Shown: one piece after another, positions 55,701 through 64,000 of the stretch
Numbering within the stretch: the first letter of the stretch is position 1
How the letters are laid out: each line of letters starts with the position of its first letter
The notes under the pieces: generated by a model
Databases searched by the model: none
What the model saw: only the letters and a program-made list of their open reading frames with translations
Told to the model about the DNA's origin: nothing
Assembly: GCF_032452875.1 (NCBI RefSeq)
Contig: NC_083878.1
Location: 54,628,878-54,692,877, forward strand
DNA from: Bos javanicus
Taxonomy: Eukaryota > Chordata > Mammalia > Artiodactyla > Bovidae
Length of the DNA: 64,000 nt
Reading direction: 5' to 3'
Made by a program: the position numbers and the translations under genes

Positions 55701-56079
55701 TAAAACTCTTAGCAGAAAACAGGCAGAACACTCAATGACGTAAATTAAAGCAAGATCCTCTATGACCCACTTCCTAGAATAATGGAAATAAAAACAAAAG
55801 TAAATAAGTGGAACCTGATTAAACTTAAAAGGTTTTGCACAGCAAAGGAAAGTGTAAGCAAGGTGAAAAGACAACCCTCAGAATGGGAGCAAATAATAGC
55901 AAATGAAACAACTGACAAAGGATTAATTTCCAAAATATACAAGCAGCTCATACAACTCAATACCAGAAAAACAAGCAACCCAATCAAAAAGTGGGAAAAA
56001 CACCTAAACAAACATTTCTCCAAAGAAGACATACAGATGGCTAACAAGCATATGAAAAGATGCTCAACATCACTCATTA

Positions 56080-56193
56080 TTCAGTTCAGTTCAGTTCAGT
56101 CACTCAGTCATGTCCAACTCTTTGCGACCCCATGAATTGCAGCATGCCAGGCCTCCCTGTCCATCACCAACTCCAAGAGTTCATTCAAACTCA
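56080..56193 (-). mobile_element. BovB 3' scrap inside L1 ORF2
   Basis: Four 'cagtt' repeats then 'cactcagtcatgtccaactc', 'aattgcagcatgccaggcct' and 'tccatcaccaactccaagag' are the last 114 bp of BovB in minus orientation. ORF2 text continues on both sides ('HMKRCSTSL' left, 'NANQDYT'-like right), with a few ORF2 bases lost. No TSD is readable. Confidence 0.88.
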
Positions 56194-56568
56194 TGTCAAG
56201 CAATGCAAATCAAGACTACACTGAGATATCACTTCACACCAGTCAGAATAGCTCTTATCAAAAAGTCTACAAACAATAAATGCTGTAGAGGGTGTGCAGA
56301 AAAGGGAATGCTCTTGCCTTGTCGTTGGGAATGTAAATTGATAGAGCCACTGTGGAAGGCAGTATGAAGATTCCTTGAAAAACTAGGACTAAAACCACAA
56401 CATGACTCAGCAATCCCATTCCTAGGCATATATTCTGAGGAAACCAAAATTGAAAGAGACACACTTATCCCATTTTTCATTGCAGCACTATTTACAATAA
56501 CTAGAACATGGAAACAACATAGATGTCCATCGACAGATGAATGGATAAAGAAGTTGTGGTGTGTATAA

Positions 56569-56573
<5 letters not shown>

Positions 56574-56628
<55 letters not shown>
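56574..56628. repeat. Compound (TG)n(TA)n microsatellite within L1
   Basis: (TG) to about 56600 then (TA) to 56628, located in the ORF2 C-terminal end where other L1 copies read 'gtggtacatatacacaatgg' (compare 21595-21614). It expanded from the 'acatatacaca' seed. Confidence 0.9.
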
Positions 56629-56632
<4 letters not shown>

Positions 56633-57134
56633 AAATATTACTCAGCCATAAAAAGTAATGCATTTGTATCAGTTTTAATGAGATGGATCAACCTAGAACC
56701 GTTATACAGAGTGAAGTGAGTCAGAAAGAGAAAGATTAATACCGTATTCTAACACATATATACGGAATCTGGAAAAATGGTACTAAAGAATTTATTTACA
56801 GGGCAACAATGGAGAAACAGACATAGAGAATAGACTTATGGACATGGGAAGAGGGGAGGAGAGGGTGAGATGTATGGAAAGAATAACATGGAAACTTACA
56901 TTACCATATATAAAATAGCCAGCAGGAATTTGCTGTATGGCTCAGAAAATTTAAACAGGGGCTATGTATCAACCTAGAGGGGTTGGATGGGAAGGGATAT
57001 GAGAGGATATATGTATACCTATGGCTGATTCATGTTGATGTTTGACAGAAAACAGTAAAATTCTGTAAAGCAGTTTTCCTTCAATAAAAAGTAAATTAAT
57101 TAACAACAACAACAAAAAAGAATAAGCAAGATCT

Positions 57135-57554
57135 CTCCAGGTCATCTCCGGAAGAGACCTACTGACCCCCAGCCCAAGGAACTATTACTTAAAAGGTGAT
57201 TCCTGCATGGGAAAGGAAGCTATATCAAATGAGTTCCACAGTCTCCTATAATTAAGATAGTTTATCCTTCTATAAATGACTCAGTCTAGAAATAAGCTGA
57301 CCCTCAGGTAGATGCTATACCCAGAGAAACTTGCTAGAATCTGAACATAAATTTCCATTCCTCTTGCCCTTTATGTATCTTGGATAATGTTGCCTTTGCT
57401 TAGTTTGTATAATTAATATTTCTCATACTGTCAAAAATAAGAGTAAGCATCATGCAATGGACACCTGCTTTTTGTCAGTTTCCTTATTTCAACACTCACA
57501 ATATCCCTTCAATAACTAACTGTATTATTCAGATAAAGAAATAGTTACTTAACC
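57135..57554. other. No gene or repeat recognised
   Basis: Unassigned flank after the L1. Confidence 0.4.
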
Positions 57555-57662
57555 TATTATGGCAATCATTTTGCAAGATATATGTTTATAAATCATCGCA
57601 TGTACACCTTAAATTTGCACATTATTATATGTCAGCTATAGCTCAATAAAGTTGGAGGATAT
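57555..57662 (+). mobile_element. Old L1 3' end fragment
   Basis: 'gcaatcattttgcaagatat' (57562-57581), 'atgtacaccttaaatttgca' (57600-57619) and 'ctatagctcaataaagttgg' (57636-57655) are the 3' end of an old L1. Confidence 0.65.
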
Positions 57663-57726
57663 TTTTTAAATTGTTTTTAAAAATGAATCACAAAAAATTT
57701 TTAATGATTTTTTACATAACACTAGC

Positions 57727-57950
57727 AGTGGTTCTCAATTTTTGATGTGTATGTGAGTGTCAGTACCACCAAGGAATATTTGTTTCTTGTGAACCATTTT
57801 TTTGTGTGGCAATGGTTCTCATACTTGGAGTATATACATAATTGCCTCAAAATATTTTTAAAATTCACATATATAAGCCCTTTGATTGACATATCTTAGG
57901 TTGAGGAAGAAGTAGAGAATTATACATATTTTGAAAACCACAAATGGTAC
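57727..57950 (+). mobile_element. MER5-like DNA element(s)
   Basis: A first end 'agcagtggttctcaattttt' (57725-57744) and a second 'ggcaatggttctcatacttg' (57808-57827) both resemble the MER5 terminus cagtggttctcaa. 'attttgaaaaccacaaatgg' (57928-57947) resembles the opposite end. Probably one element plus a partial second copy. Confidence 0.5.
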
Positions 57951-58550
57951 ATTTGTGGATACTGATCCAGGGCAGAGATGAGCCTCCCTGTACTCTGTCA
58001 TGATACCTCTAACTCAACAAATGGGAAGAAAAAAATTCTTGATATTATATTGCACAAAAATATGGCCATAAGATATGTGGTAAGGATTTTGAGGTGAACT
58101 CTTATCCTAAAACTTCAACCGTAGGTTGAGATTGCCAAACATCACATGAAGGGAACATGGATTGAATGGCTGTAACAAGGTGAGAGCCTTCTCATGCTTC
58201 TATTAGCTTGAGGATGGTGTAAAGTGGGGATGAGAGAATATAGCTGGATCACTTAGAGGGCCTGAAAATTTCTCCCATACCTCACTGACAGATCATTAAC
58301 CCTCAAAGGAGATTGATGCAAAATTCTGGCCTTAGATTTTCAGCCTTAAACCTACTCTATAAATTTTAATTAAACCACAAAAGGAACTTAGCAAAAGACA
58401 GTGAACTAAACCATACTTGCTTATTTTCATTAGTAAAATGATCTTCTACAATGCCTAGTAGTCTTTATTCTATGGTCCATTTGTTAGTGACCCTCACAAA
58501 TAATTTTACTTAAACGTTCAATTTTTTCCATGTATTTTTTCTTGTTCCAG
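57951..58550. other. No gene or repeat recognised
   Basis: Unassigned, no gene signal. Confidence 0.4.
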
Positions 58551-59390
58551 GTTTATGTTTATTTTTTTATTTTTAATTGGAGGATAATTGCTTTACAATG
58601 TTATGTTGGTTTCTGCCACACAACAACATGTGTGTGTGTGTGTGTTAGTTGTTTACTCGTGTCCGACTCTTTGCAACCCCATAGATTGTAGCCCACCAGG
58701 CCCCTCTGTCCATGGGATTCTCCAGGCAGGAACACTGGAGTTGGCTGCCATTTCCTTCTGCGAAAGGAGCTATAGAAAGAGAAAGTGAAGTCGTTCAGTC
58801 ATGTCCGACTCTTTGCAACCCCATAGATTGTAGCCTACCAGGCTCCTGCATCCATGGAATTTTCCAGGCAAGAATACTGGAGTGGGTTGCCATTTCCTTC
58901 TCCAATACAACAACATGAATTATCCATAAATACACATATAACCCCTCCCTCTTAAGCCTCTCTCCCATGCCAGCTCTATCCTATTCCTCTAGAACATCAC
59001 AGAGCACTGGGCTGAGCTCCATGTTTATATTGCAATTTCCCACTAGCTATCTGTTTTATATATGGTAATGGATATATTTCAATGATACTCTCTTATTTTA
59101 TCCACCCTCTCCTTCCCCACAGTGTCCACAAGTCTGTACTCGGCATCTCCATTGCTGCCCTGCAAATAGGTTCCTCAGTATCATATTTCTAGATTCCATA
59201 TATATGTGTTAATATACAATATTTGCTTTTCTCTTTCTGACTTACTTCACTTTGTATAACAGGCTCTAGGTAAGTCCACCTCATTTCAACTGACTCAAAT
59301 ATCCTCCTATTTATGGCTGAGTAATATTCCATTGTATATATGTACCACTTCTTTTTTATCCATTTTGATCTATCATCAGGTTTAATATTT
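58551..59390 (-). mobile_element. Antisense L1 3' end split by Bov-A2
   Basis: 'tttttaattggaggataatt' (58570-58589) begins at the 3' end. After the SINE it resumes 'aattatccataaatacacat' (58918-58937), 'atttctagattccatatata' (59185-59204) and 'atggctgagtaatattccat' (59313-59332). It stops near 59390, 5'-truncated. Confidence 0.9.
58631..58906 (-). mobile_element. Bov-A2 SINE nested in L1, perfect 11-bp TSD
   Basis: Short (TG)n tail, unit one 'gtttactcgtgtccgactct', linker 'agaaagagaaagtgaagtcg', unit two ending 'catttccttctccaat'. Flanked by acaacaacatg at 58620-58630 and 58907-58917, both exact. Confidence 0.95.
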
Positions 59391-59391
59391 C

Positions 59392-59457
59392 CCTAGTTCA
59401 AAAATGAACTAGGAAATTGAAATGAGTTCATTGAAATGAGGAACTCATTGAAATGAG
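59392..59457. repeat. Hairpin plus three short direct repeats
   Basis: cctagttca (59392-59400) and tgaactagg (59405-59413) are exact inverted complements with an AAAA loop. The 11-mer attgaaatgag then occurs three times, at 59416-59426, 59430-59440 and 59447-59457. It lies between an L1 end and a SINE. Confidence 0.9.
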
Positions 59458-59461
59458 TTCA

Positions 59462-59660
59462 ATGTTCAGTCACTCAGTTGTGTCTGACTCTTTGTGACAC
59501 TTTGCAATGTTGCCCACCAGGTTCCTCTGTCCATGGGGTTTCCCAAGCAAGAATACTGGAATGGGTTGCCATTTACTCCTCCAGGGGATCTTCTTGCCCC
59601 AGGGGTTGAGCCAGCATCTCCTGCATTGAAGGTGGATTCTTTGCCCACTTAGCCATTGGG
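59462..59660 (-). mobile_element. Bov-tA SINE
   Basis: Minus strand. The body 'cactcagttgtgtctgactc' and a diverged head 'acttagccattgggaa' are present. No TSD read. Confidence 0.87.
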
Positions 59661-59836
59661 AAAAATATTTTGACTAAATTTAAATGAAATAGAAACAGAG
59701 AGATGAAACTCAGAAGGACAGGTTTAAAATTACACACCAAGCTTTTGAATAAGAAAATACTTAGAGTTTCCCAAAGTTTAGCCTTGATAAAGGGAGAATT
59801 TCCCTCTCCATTAAGAACTGCCCAATATGCGGTACT

Positions 59837-61195
59837 TCAGTTCAGTTGCTCAGTTGTATCTCTTTGTGACTCCATGGATTGCAGCATGCCAGGCCTCCCT
59901 GTCATCACCAACTCCCAGAGTTTACCCAAACTCATGTCCATTGAGTCAGTGATGGCAACCAACCATCTCATCTTCTGTCCTCCCTTTCTCCTCCTGCCCT
60001 CAATCTTTCCCAGCATCAGGGTCTTTTCAAATGAGTCAGCTCTTCACATCAGGTGGCCAAAGTATTGGAGTTTCAGATTCATCATCAGTCCTTCCAATGA
60101 ACACCTAGGACTAGTCTCCTTTAGGATGGGCTGCTTGGATCTTCTTGCAGTCCAAAGGACTCTCAGGAGTCTTCCCCAACACCACATTTCAAAAGTATTA
60201 ATTCTTTGACACTCAGCTTTCTTTATAGTCCAACACTCACATCCATACATGACCACTGGGATAACCATAGCCTTGACTATATGGACCTTTGTTGACAAAG
60301 TAATGTCTCTGCTTTTTAATATGCAGTCTAAGTTGGTCACAACTTTCCTTCCAAGGAGCCAGTGTCTTTTAATTTCATAGCTGAGTCACCATCTGCAGTG
60401 ATTTTGGAGCCCCCAAAATAAAGTCTGACACTGTTTCCACTATTTCCCCATCTATTTCCCATGAAGTGATGGGACCAGATGCCATGATCTTCGTTTTCGG
60501 AATGTTGAGCTTTAAGCCAACTTTTTCACTCTCCTCTTTCACTTTCCTCAAGAGGCTCTTTAGTTCGTCTTCACTTTCTGCCATAATAATGGTATTATCC
60601 ACGTATCTGAGGTTATTGATATTTCTCCCTACAATGTTTATTCCAGCTTGTGCTTCCTCCAGTCCAGCATTTTTCATGATGTACTCTGCATATAAGTTAA
60701 ATAAGCAGGGTGACAGTATACAGCCTTGACATAGTCCTTTTCCTATTTGGAACCAGTCTGTTGTTCCATGTCCAGTTCTAACTGTTGCTTCTTGAGCTGC
60801 ATACAGATTTCTCAAAAGGCAGGTCAAGTGGTCTGGTATTCATTCACTTTCAGAATTTTCCACAGTTTATTGTGATCCACAAGGTCAAAGGCTTTGGCAT
60901 AGTCAACAAAGCAGAAATAGATGTTTTTCTGGAACTCTCTTGCTTTTTCCATGATCCAGCAGATGTTGGCAATTTGATCTCTGGTTTCTCTGCCTTTTCT
61001 CAAACCAGCTTGAACATCTGGAAGTTCACGGTTCACATATTGCTGAAGTCTGGCTTGGAGAATTTTGAGCATTACTTTACTAGCGTGTGAGATGAATGCA
61101 ATGGTGTGGTAGTTTGAGCATTCTTTGGCATTGCCTTTCTTTGGGATTGGAATGAAAACGGACCTTTTTCAGTCCTGTCGCCACTTCTGAGTTTT
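59837..61195 (-). mobile_element. BovB LINE, minus strand, 15-bp TSD
   Basis: 1359 bp, from the 3' tail 'cagttcagttgctcagttgt' to a truncated 5' end in the RT N-terminal part ('ccacttctgagtttt'). Flanks repeat ccaatat(gc/at)ggtact at 59822-59836 and 61196-61210 (13 of 15). Its RT lies in the opposite direction to the next BovB. Confidence 0.94.
60044..61140 (-). pseudogene. BovB reverse transcriptase remnant with YVDN
   Basis: Minus-strand reading: 'MLKILQARLQQYVNRELPDV' start at 61072, motif A 'FVDYAKAFDLVDHNKLWKIL' (60912-60853), motif B area 'QIGKGLCQGCILSPCLFNLY' (60756-60697), motif C YVDN at about 60611-60600 instead of YADD, and the open stretch 60827-60375 of 150 residues. The C-terminal part is at 60340-60044 ('VVMYGCECWTIKKAE'). 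The second catalytic Asp is replaced by Asn, so polymerase chemistry would be lost even without the frameshift after 'FILGAPKSL'. Confidence 0.9.
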
Positions 61196-61210
61196 CCAAT
61201 ATATGGTACT

Positions 61211-61548
61211 GAATAACATTAAAATCAGTTATCTTTCTCCTAAATCAGTTAATGATTTAGAAATCTAAAATTCCAGATTACTTCAGGCATTACAAACATG
61301 ATCATCCAATTTAAAATAACTTATTTCATCTTATGTTTCATGTTACAAAAATGTGTTCATTAAGAGGCTACAAAATTATGTAGCTGGTGGATCAAATCTT
61401 TCTGAAACATATTTGTTGGAAAGAGAACAAGTCACTTTGCAAAGGACATCTTCATTAGGATTTATCTAGTTATTTGATACTGATTAAGATTGATGAAATA
61501 TACTGCAGTGAAAATGAATATCTATTCATATCTATCCATTATAGCTAC
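61211..61548. other. Spacer between two head-to-head BovB copies
   Basis: About 340 bp, AT-rich, no gene or repeat recognised. Confidence 0.45.
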
Positions 61549-63838
61549 CACTGTGGGCAAGGATCCCTTAGAAGAAATGGAGTAGCCATCAGAGTCAACA
61601 GAAGAGTCCAAAATGCAGTACTTGGATGCAATCTCAAAAACGACAGAATGATCTCTGTTCGTTCCAAGGCAAACCATTCAATATCACGGTAATCCAAGTG
61701 ATGCCCCAACCCTTCATGATAAAGAAACTGAGGTTGAATGGTTCTATGAAGACCTACAAGACCTTCTAAAACTAACACCCATAAAAGATGTCCTTTTCAT
61801 TATAAGGGACTGGAATGCAAAAGTAGGAAGTCAAGAAACACTTGGAGTAACAGGCAAATTTGGCCTTGGAATACAGAATGAAGCAGGGCAAAGGCTAATA
61901 GTGTTCTGCCAAGAGAACGCACTGGTCATAGTGAGCATCCTCTTCCAACACAAAAGAGAAGACTCTACAGGTGGACCTCACCAGATGGCCAACACCAAAA
62001 TGAGATAGATTATATTCTTTGCAGCCAAAGATGGAGAAGCTCTATACAGCCAGCAAAAACAAGACCAGGAGCTGACTGTGGCTCAGATCATGAATTTCTT
62101 ATGGCCAAATTCAGACTTAAATTGAAGGAAATAGAGAAAATCACTACACCATTCAAGTATGATGTAAATCAAATCCCTAAAAATTATACAGTGAAGTGAG
62201 ATATAGATTTAAGGGAACAGATCTGATAGAGTGCCTGATGAACTATGGACGGAGGTTCGTGACACTGTTCAAGAAACAGGGAGCAAAACCATCTCCAAGG
62301 AAAAGAAATGCAGAAAAAACAAAATGGCTGTCTGAGGAGGCCTTATAAATAGTTGTGAAAAGAAGAGATGGGAAAAGCAAAGGAGACAAGGAAAGATATA
62401 TGCATTTGAATGGAGAGTTTCAAAGAATAGCAAGGAGAGATAAGAAACCCTTCCTCAATGATCAGTGCAAAGAAATGGAGGAAAACAAGAGAATGGGAAA
62501 AACTAGAGATCTCTTCAAGAAAATTAGAGATACCAAGGGAACATCTCATGCAAAGATGGGCACAAAAAAGGAGAGAAAGGGTATGGACCTAACAGAAGCA
62601 GAAGATATTAAGAAGAGGTGGCAAGAATACACAGAAGAACTGTAAAAAAAGATCTTCACGACCCAGATAATCATGATGGTGTGATCATTCACCTAGAGCC
62701 AGACACCCTGGAATGTGAAGTCAAGTGGGCCTCAGGAAGCATCACTATGAACAAAGCTAGTGGAGGTGATAGAATTCCTGTTGAGCTATTTCAAGTCCTA
62801 AAAGTTGATACTGTGAAAGTGCTGCACTCAATATGCCAGCAAATTTGGAAAACTCATCAGTGGCCACAGGACTGGAAAAGGTCAGTTTTCATTCCAATCC
62901 CAAAGAAAGGCAATGCCAAAGAATGCTCAAGCTACTGCACAATTGCACTCATCTCACCCGTTAGTAAAGTAATGCTCAAAATTTTCCAAGCCAGGCTTCA
63001 TTAATATGTGAACTGTGAAATTCCAGATATTCAAGCTGGTTTGAGAAAAGGCAGAGGAACTAGAAATCAAATTGCTAACACCTGCTAGATTATTGAAAAA
63101 GCAAGAGAGTTCCAGAAAATCATCTACTTCTGCTTTATTGACTATGCCAAAGCCTTTGACTGTGTGTATCACAATGAACTGTGGAAATTCTGAAAGAGAT
63201 GGGAATGCCAGACCACCTGACCTGCCTCTTGAGAAATCCGTATGCAGCCAAGAAGCAACAGTGAGAAATGGACATGGAACAACAGACTGCTTCCAAATAG
63301 GAAAAGGAGTGCATCAAGGCTGTATATTATCACCCTGCTTATTTAACTTATATGCAGAGTACATCATGAGAAATATTGGCCTGGAGGAAGCATAGGCTGG
63401 AATTAAGACTGCAGGGAGAAATATCAATAACCTCAGATATGTGGATAATACCATTATTATGGCAGAAAGTGAAGAAGAACTAAAAAGCCTCTTGAGGAAA
63501 GTGAAAGAGGAAAGTGAAGAAGTTGGCTTAAAGCTCAACATTCCGAAAAATAAGATCATGGCATCTGGTCCCATCACTTCATGGGAAATAGATGGGGAAA
63601 CAGTGGAAACAGTGTCAGACTTTATTTTGGGGGCTCCAAAATCACTGAAGATGATGACTGCAGCCATGAAATTAAAAGATGCTTACTCCTTGGAAGGAAA
63701 GTTATGACCAACTTAGACTGCATATTAAAAAACAGAGACATTACTTTGCCAACAAAGGTCCATCTAGTCAAGGCTATGGTTATCCCAGTGGTCATATATG
63801 GATGTGAGAGTTGGGCTGTAAAGAAAGCTGAGCGCTGA
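61549..63838 (+). pseudogene. BovB EN-RT remnant with YVDN
   Basis: The only copy here with endonuclease sequence: 'GVAIRVNRRVQNAVLGCNLK' (61576-61635), 'DWNAKVGSQETLGVTGKFG' (about 61810-61866) and a Ser-Asp-His block ('tcagatcat', 62086-62094). The linker open stretch 62355-62645 has 'LTEAEDIKKRWQEYTEEL'. RT: 'NKASGGDRIPVELFQVLK' (62750-62803), 'PQDWKRSVFIPIPKKGNAK' (62866-62922), motif A 'AKAFDCV' near 63150 with a frameshift, motif B 'KGVHQGCILSPCLFNLYAEY' (63303-63362), then motif C YVDN at 63437-63448. The C-terminal part is at 63581-63838. Multiple shifts. It shares YVDN, LLRKV and NIPK variants with the opposite-strand copy. Confidence 0.9.
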
Positions 63839-64000
63839 AGAATTGATGCTTTTGAACTGTGGTGTTGAAGAAAACTCTTGAGAGTCCTTGGACTGCAAGG
63901 AGATCCAACCAGTCCATCCTAAAGGAGACCAGTCCTGGGTGTTCATTGGTAGGACTGATTCTGAATCTGAAACTTCAAAATCAAAACTTCAAAAACTTTG
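61549..64000 (+). mobile_element. BovB LINE, plus strand, cut by window end
   Basis: The longest BovB here (at least 2452 bp). It starts inside the endonuclease domain ('cactgtgggcaaggatccct') and runs through linker and RT to the C-terminal part. The 3' end is beyond the window. Near the right edge (63970-63995) 'aacttcaaaa' is repeated in tandem. Confidence 0.94.

Larger units (their letters stand above)
52851..56760 (+). pseudogene. L1 ORF2 (EN-RT) pseudogene
   Basis: ORF2p is an apurinic-type endonuclease plus reverse transcriptase. The start ATG at 52851 is followed by a stop three codons later (TGA at 52860). EN: 'LNVNGLNAPTKRYRLAEWIQ' (about 52884-52943), 'CCLQETHF' (about 52962), 'VGDFNTPLTPMD' (about 53265-53300), 'SSAHGTFSRRDHILGHKSNL' (53417-53476) and 'FSNHSAMRLDIN' (about 53513-53548). 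Linker and RT: open stretch 53878-54483 ('KIRNEKGKVTTNNAEIERII'), 'GFIPGMQGFFNIRKS' (about 54490-54534) and the polymerase motif FVDD at about 54883-54894, where F/YADD is expected. The C-terminal part is at 55782-56370, split by a BovB scrap at 56080-56193, then 'CCRGCAEKG' near 56283. Several frameshifts and stops make it non-functional. Confidence 0.9.
48647..57116 (+). mobile_element. Full-length-type L1 (about 8.4 kb), inactive
   Basis: Starts 'ggaagaacaagatggtggag', as bovine L1 5' ends do, and runs through a long 5' UTR (48647-51921), ORF1 (51922 to about 52735), ORF2 (52851 to about 56760) and a 3' UTR ending 'ttccttcaataaaaag' plus an A-rich tail. The 18-bp TSD aaagaataagcaaga(a/t)ct lies at 48073-48090 (left, separated by a later BovB) and 57117-57134 (right). 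The 3' end is the older artiodactyl type rather than the 'ttaaaaataaaataaaat' L1-BT type seen at 22070. Both reading frames are broken. Nested in it are a Bov-A-like segment (49626), a BovB scrap (56080) and a microsatellite (56574). Confidence 0.92.

Noticed and set aside
59416..59457. CRISPR-like array of three 11-bp repeats
   Set aside because: The repeats are too short, with spacers of 3 and 6 bp, in a mammalian repeat-rich context. No associated genes.
1..64000. A microbial-type defence, toxin or biosynthetic system
   Set aside because: Everything recognisable is vertebrate nuclear DNA made of retroelements and DNA transposon relics. No operon structure or prokaryotic gene pattern is present.

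Overview
This window is mammalian nuclear DNA from a ruminant, most likely a pecoran such as cattle, sheep, goat, buffalo or deer. The evidence is many copies of BovB (an RTE-type LINE), Bov-tA and Bov-A2 SINEs, and L1 elements with the bovine-type 3' end. Under these lie older mammal-wide repeats: MIR, L2, Tigger and MER5-like DNA transposons, L1M and LTR relics. I recognise no host gene exon, tRNA, rRNA, CpG island or other functional gene. The window reads as a gene desert, or possibly the inside of a very large intron. All recognisable protein-coding sequence belongs to decayed retrotransposons (BovB EN-RT, L1 ORF1 and ORF2).

Layout. 1-8 kb holds ancient repeats (LTR-like, MIR, an L1M ORF1 relic) with younger SINEs and a composite nested insertion at 4958-5774. 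8-13 kb holds an antisense L1 split by a minus-strand BovB (8219-9960), then a three-level nest (MIR, then L1, then BovB) at 11010-13085. 13-21 kb holds Bov-tA SINEs, an antisense old L1, a MIR split by BovB, and a short L1-BT tail. 21-24 kb is a BovB interrupted by an L1-BT 3' end. 27.9-29.5 kb is the BovB with the longest open RT frame. 30-43 kb is mostly old: tRNA-Glu SINEs, L2, L1M, LTR-like copies and a Tigger with a nested SINE. 43.8-45.5 kb is an L1 with the inverted 5' end typical of twin priming, carrying a nested Bov-A2. 46.5 kb holds a small Tigger-type element with perfect 12-bp ends. 48.07-57.13 kb is an apparently full-length, dead L1 of about 8.4 kb whose left target duplication was itself hit by a BovB. 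58-64 kb holds another antisense L1 with nested Bov-A2, and two BovB copies in opposite orientation that share an altered RT active site (YVDN for YADD).

Interaction of parts. No operon or pathway is present. What can be reconstructed is an insertion chronology: MIR, L2, L1M, LTR-like and Tigger elements are oldest, then artiodactyl L1 and tRNA-Glu SINEs, then BovB, Bov-tA, Bov-A2 and L1-BT. Target-site duplications (TSDs) read directly from the sequence anchor many of these events. The BovB stretches listed add up to about 11.8 kb, near 18 percent of the window. I found no convincing previously undescribed biological system. The points worth a second look are structural: nested insertions, a SINE with three copies of its target sequence, twin-primed L1s, and the paired BovB copies with a shared altered active site.
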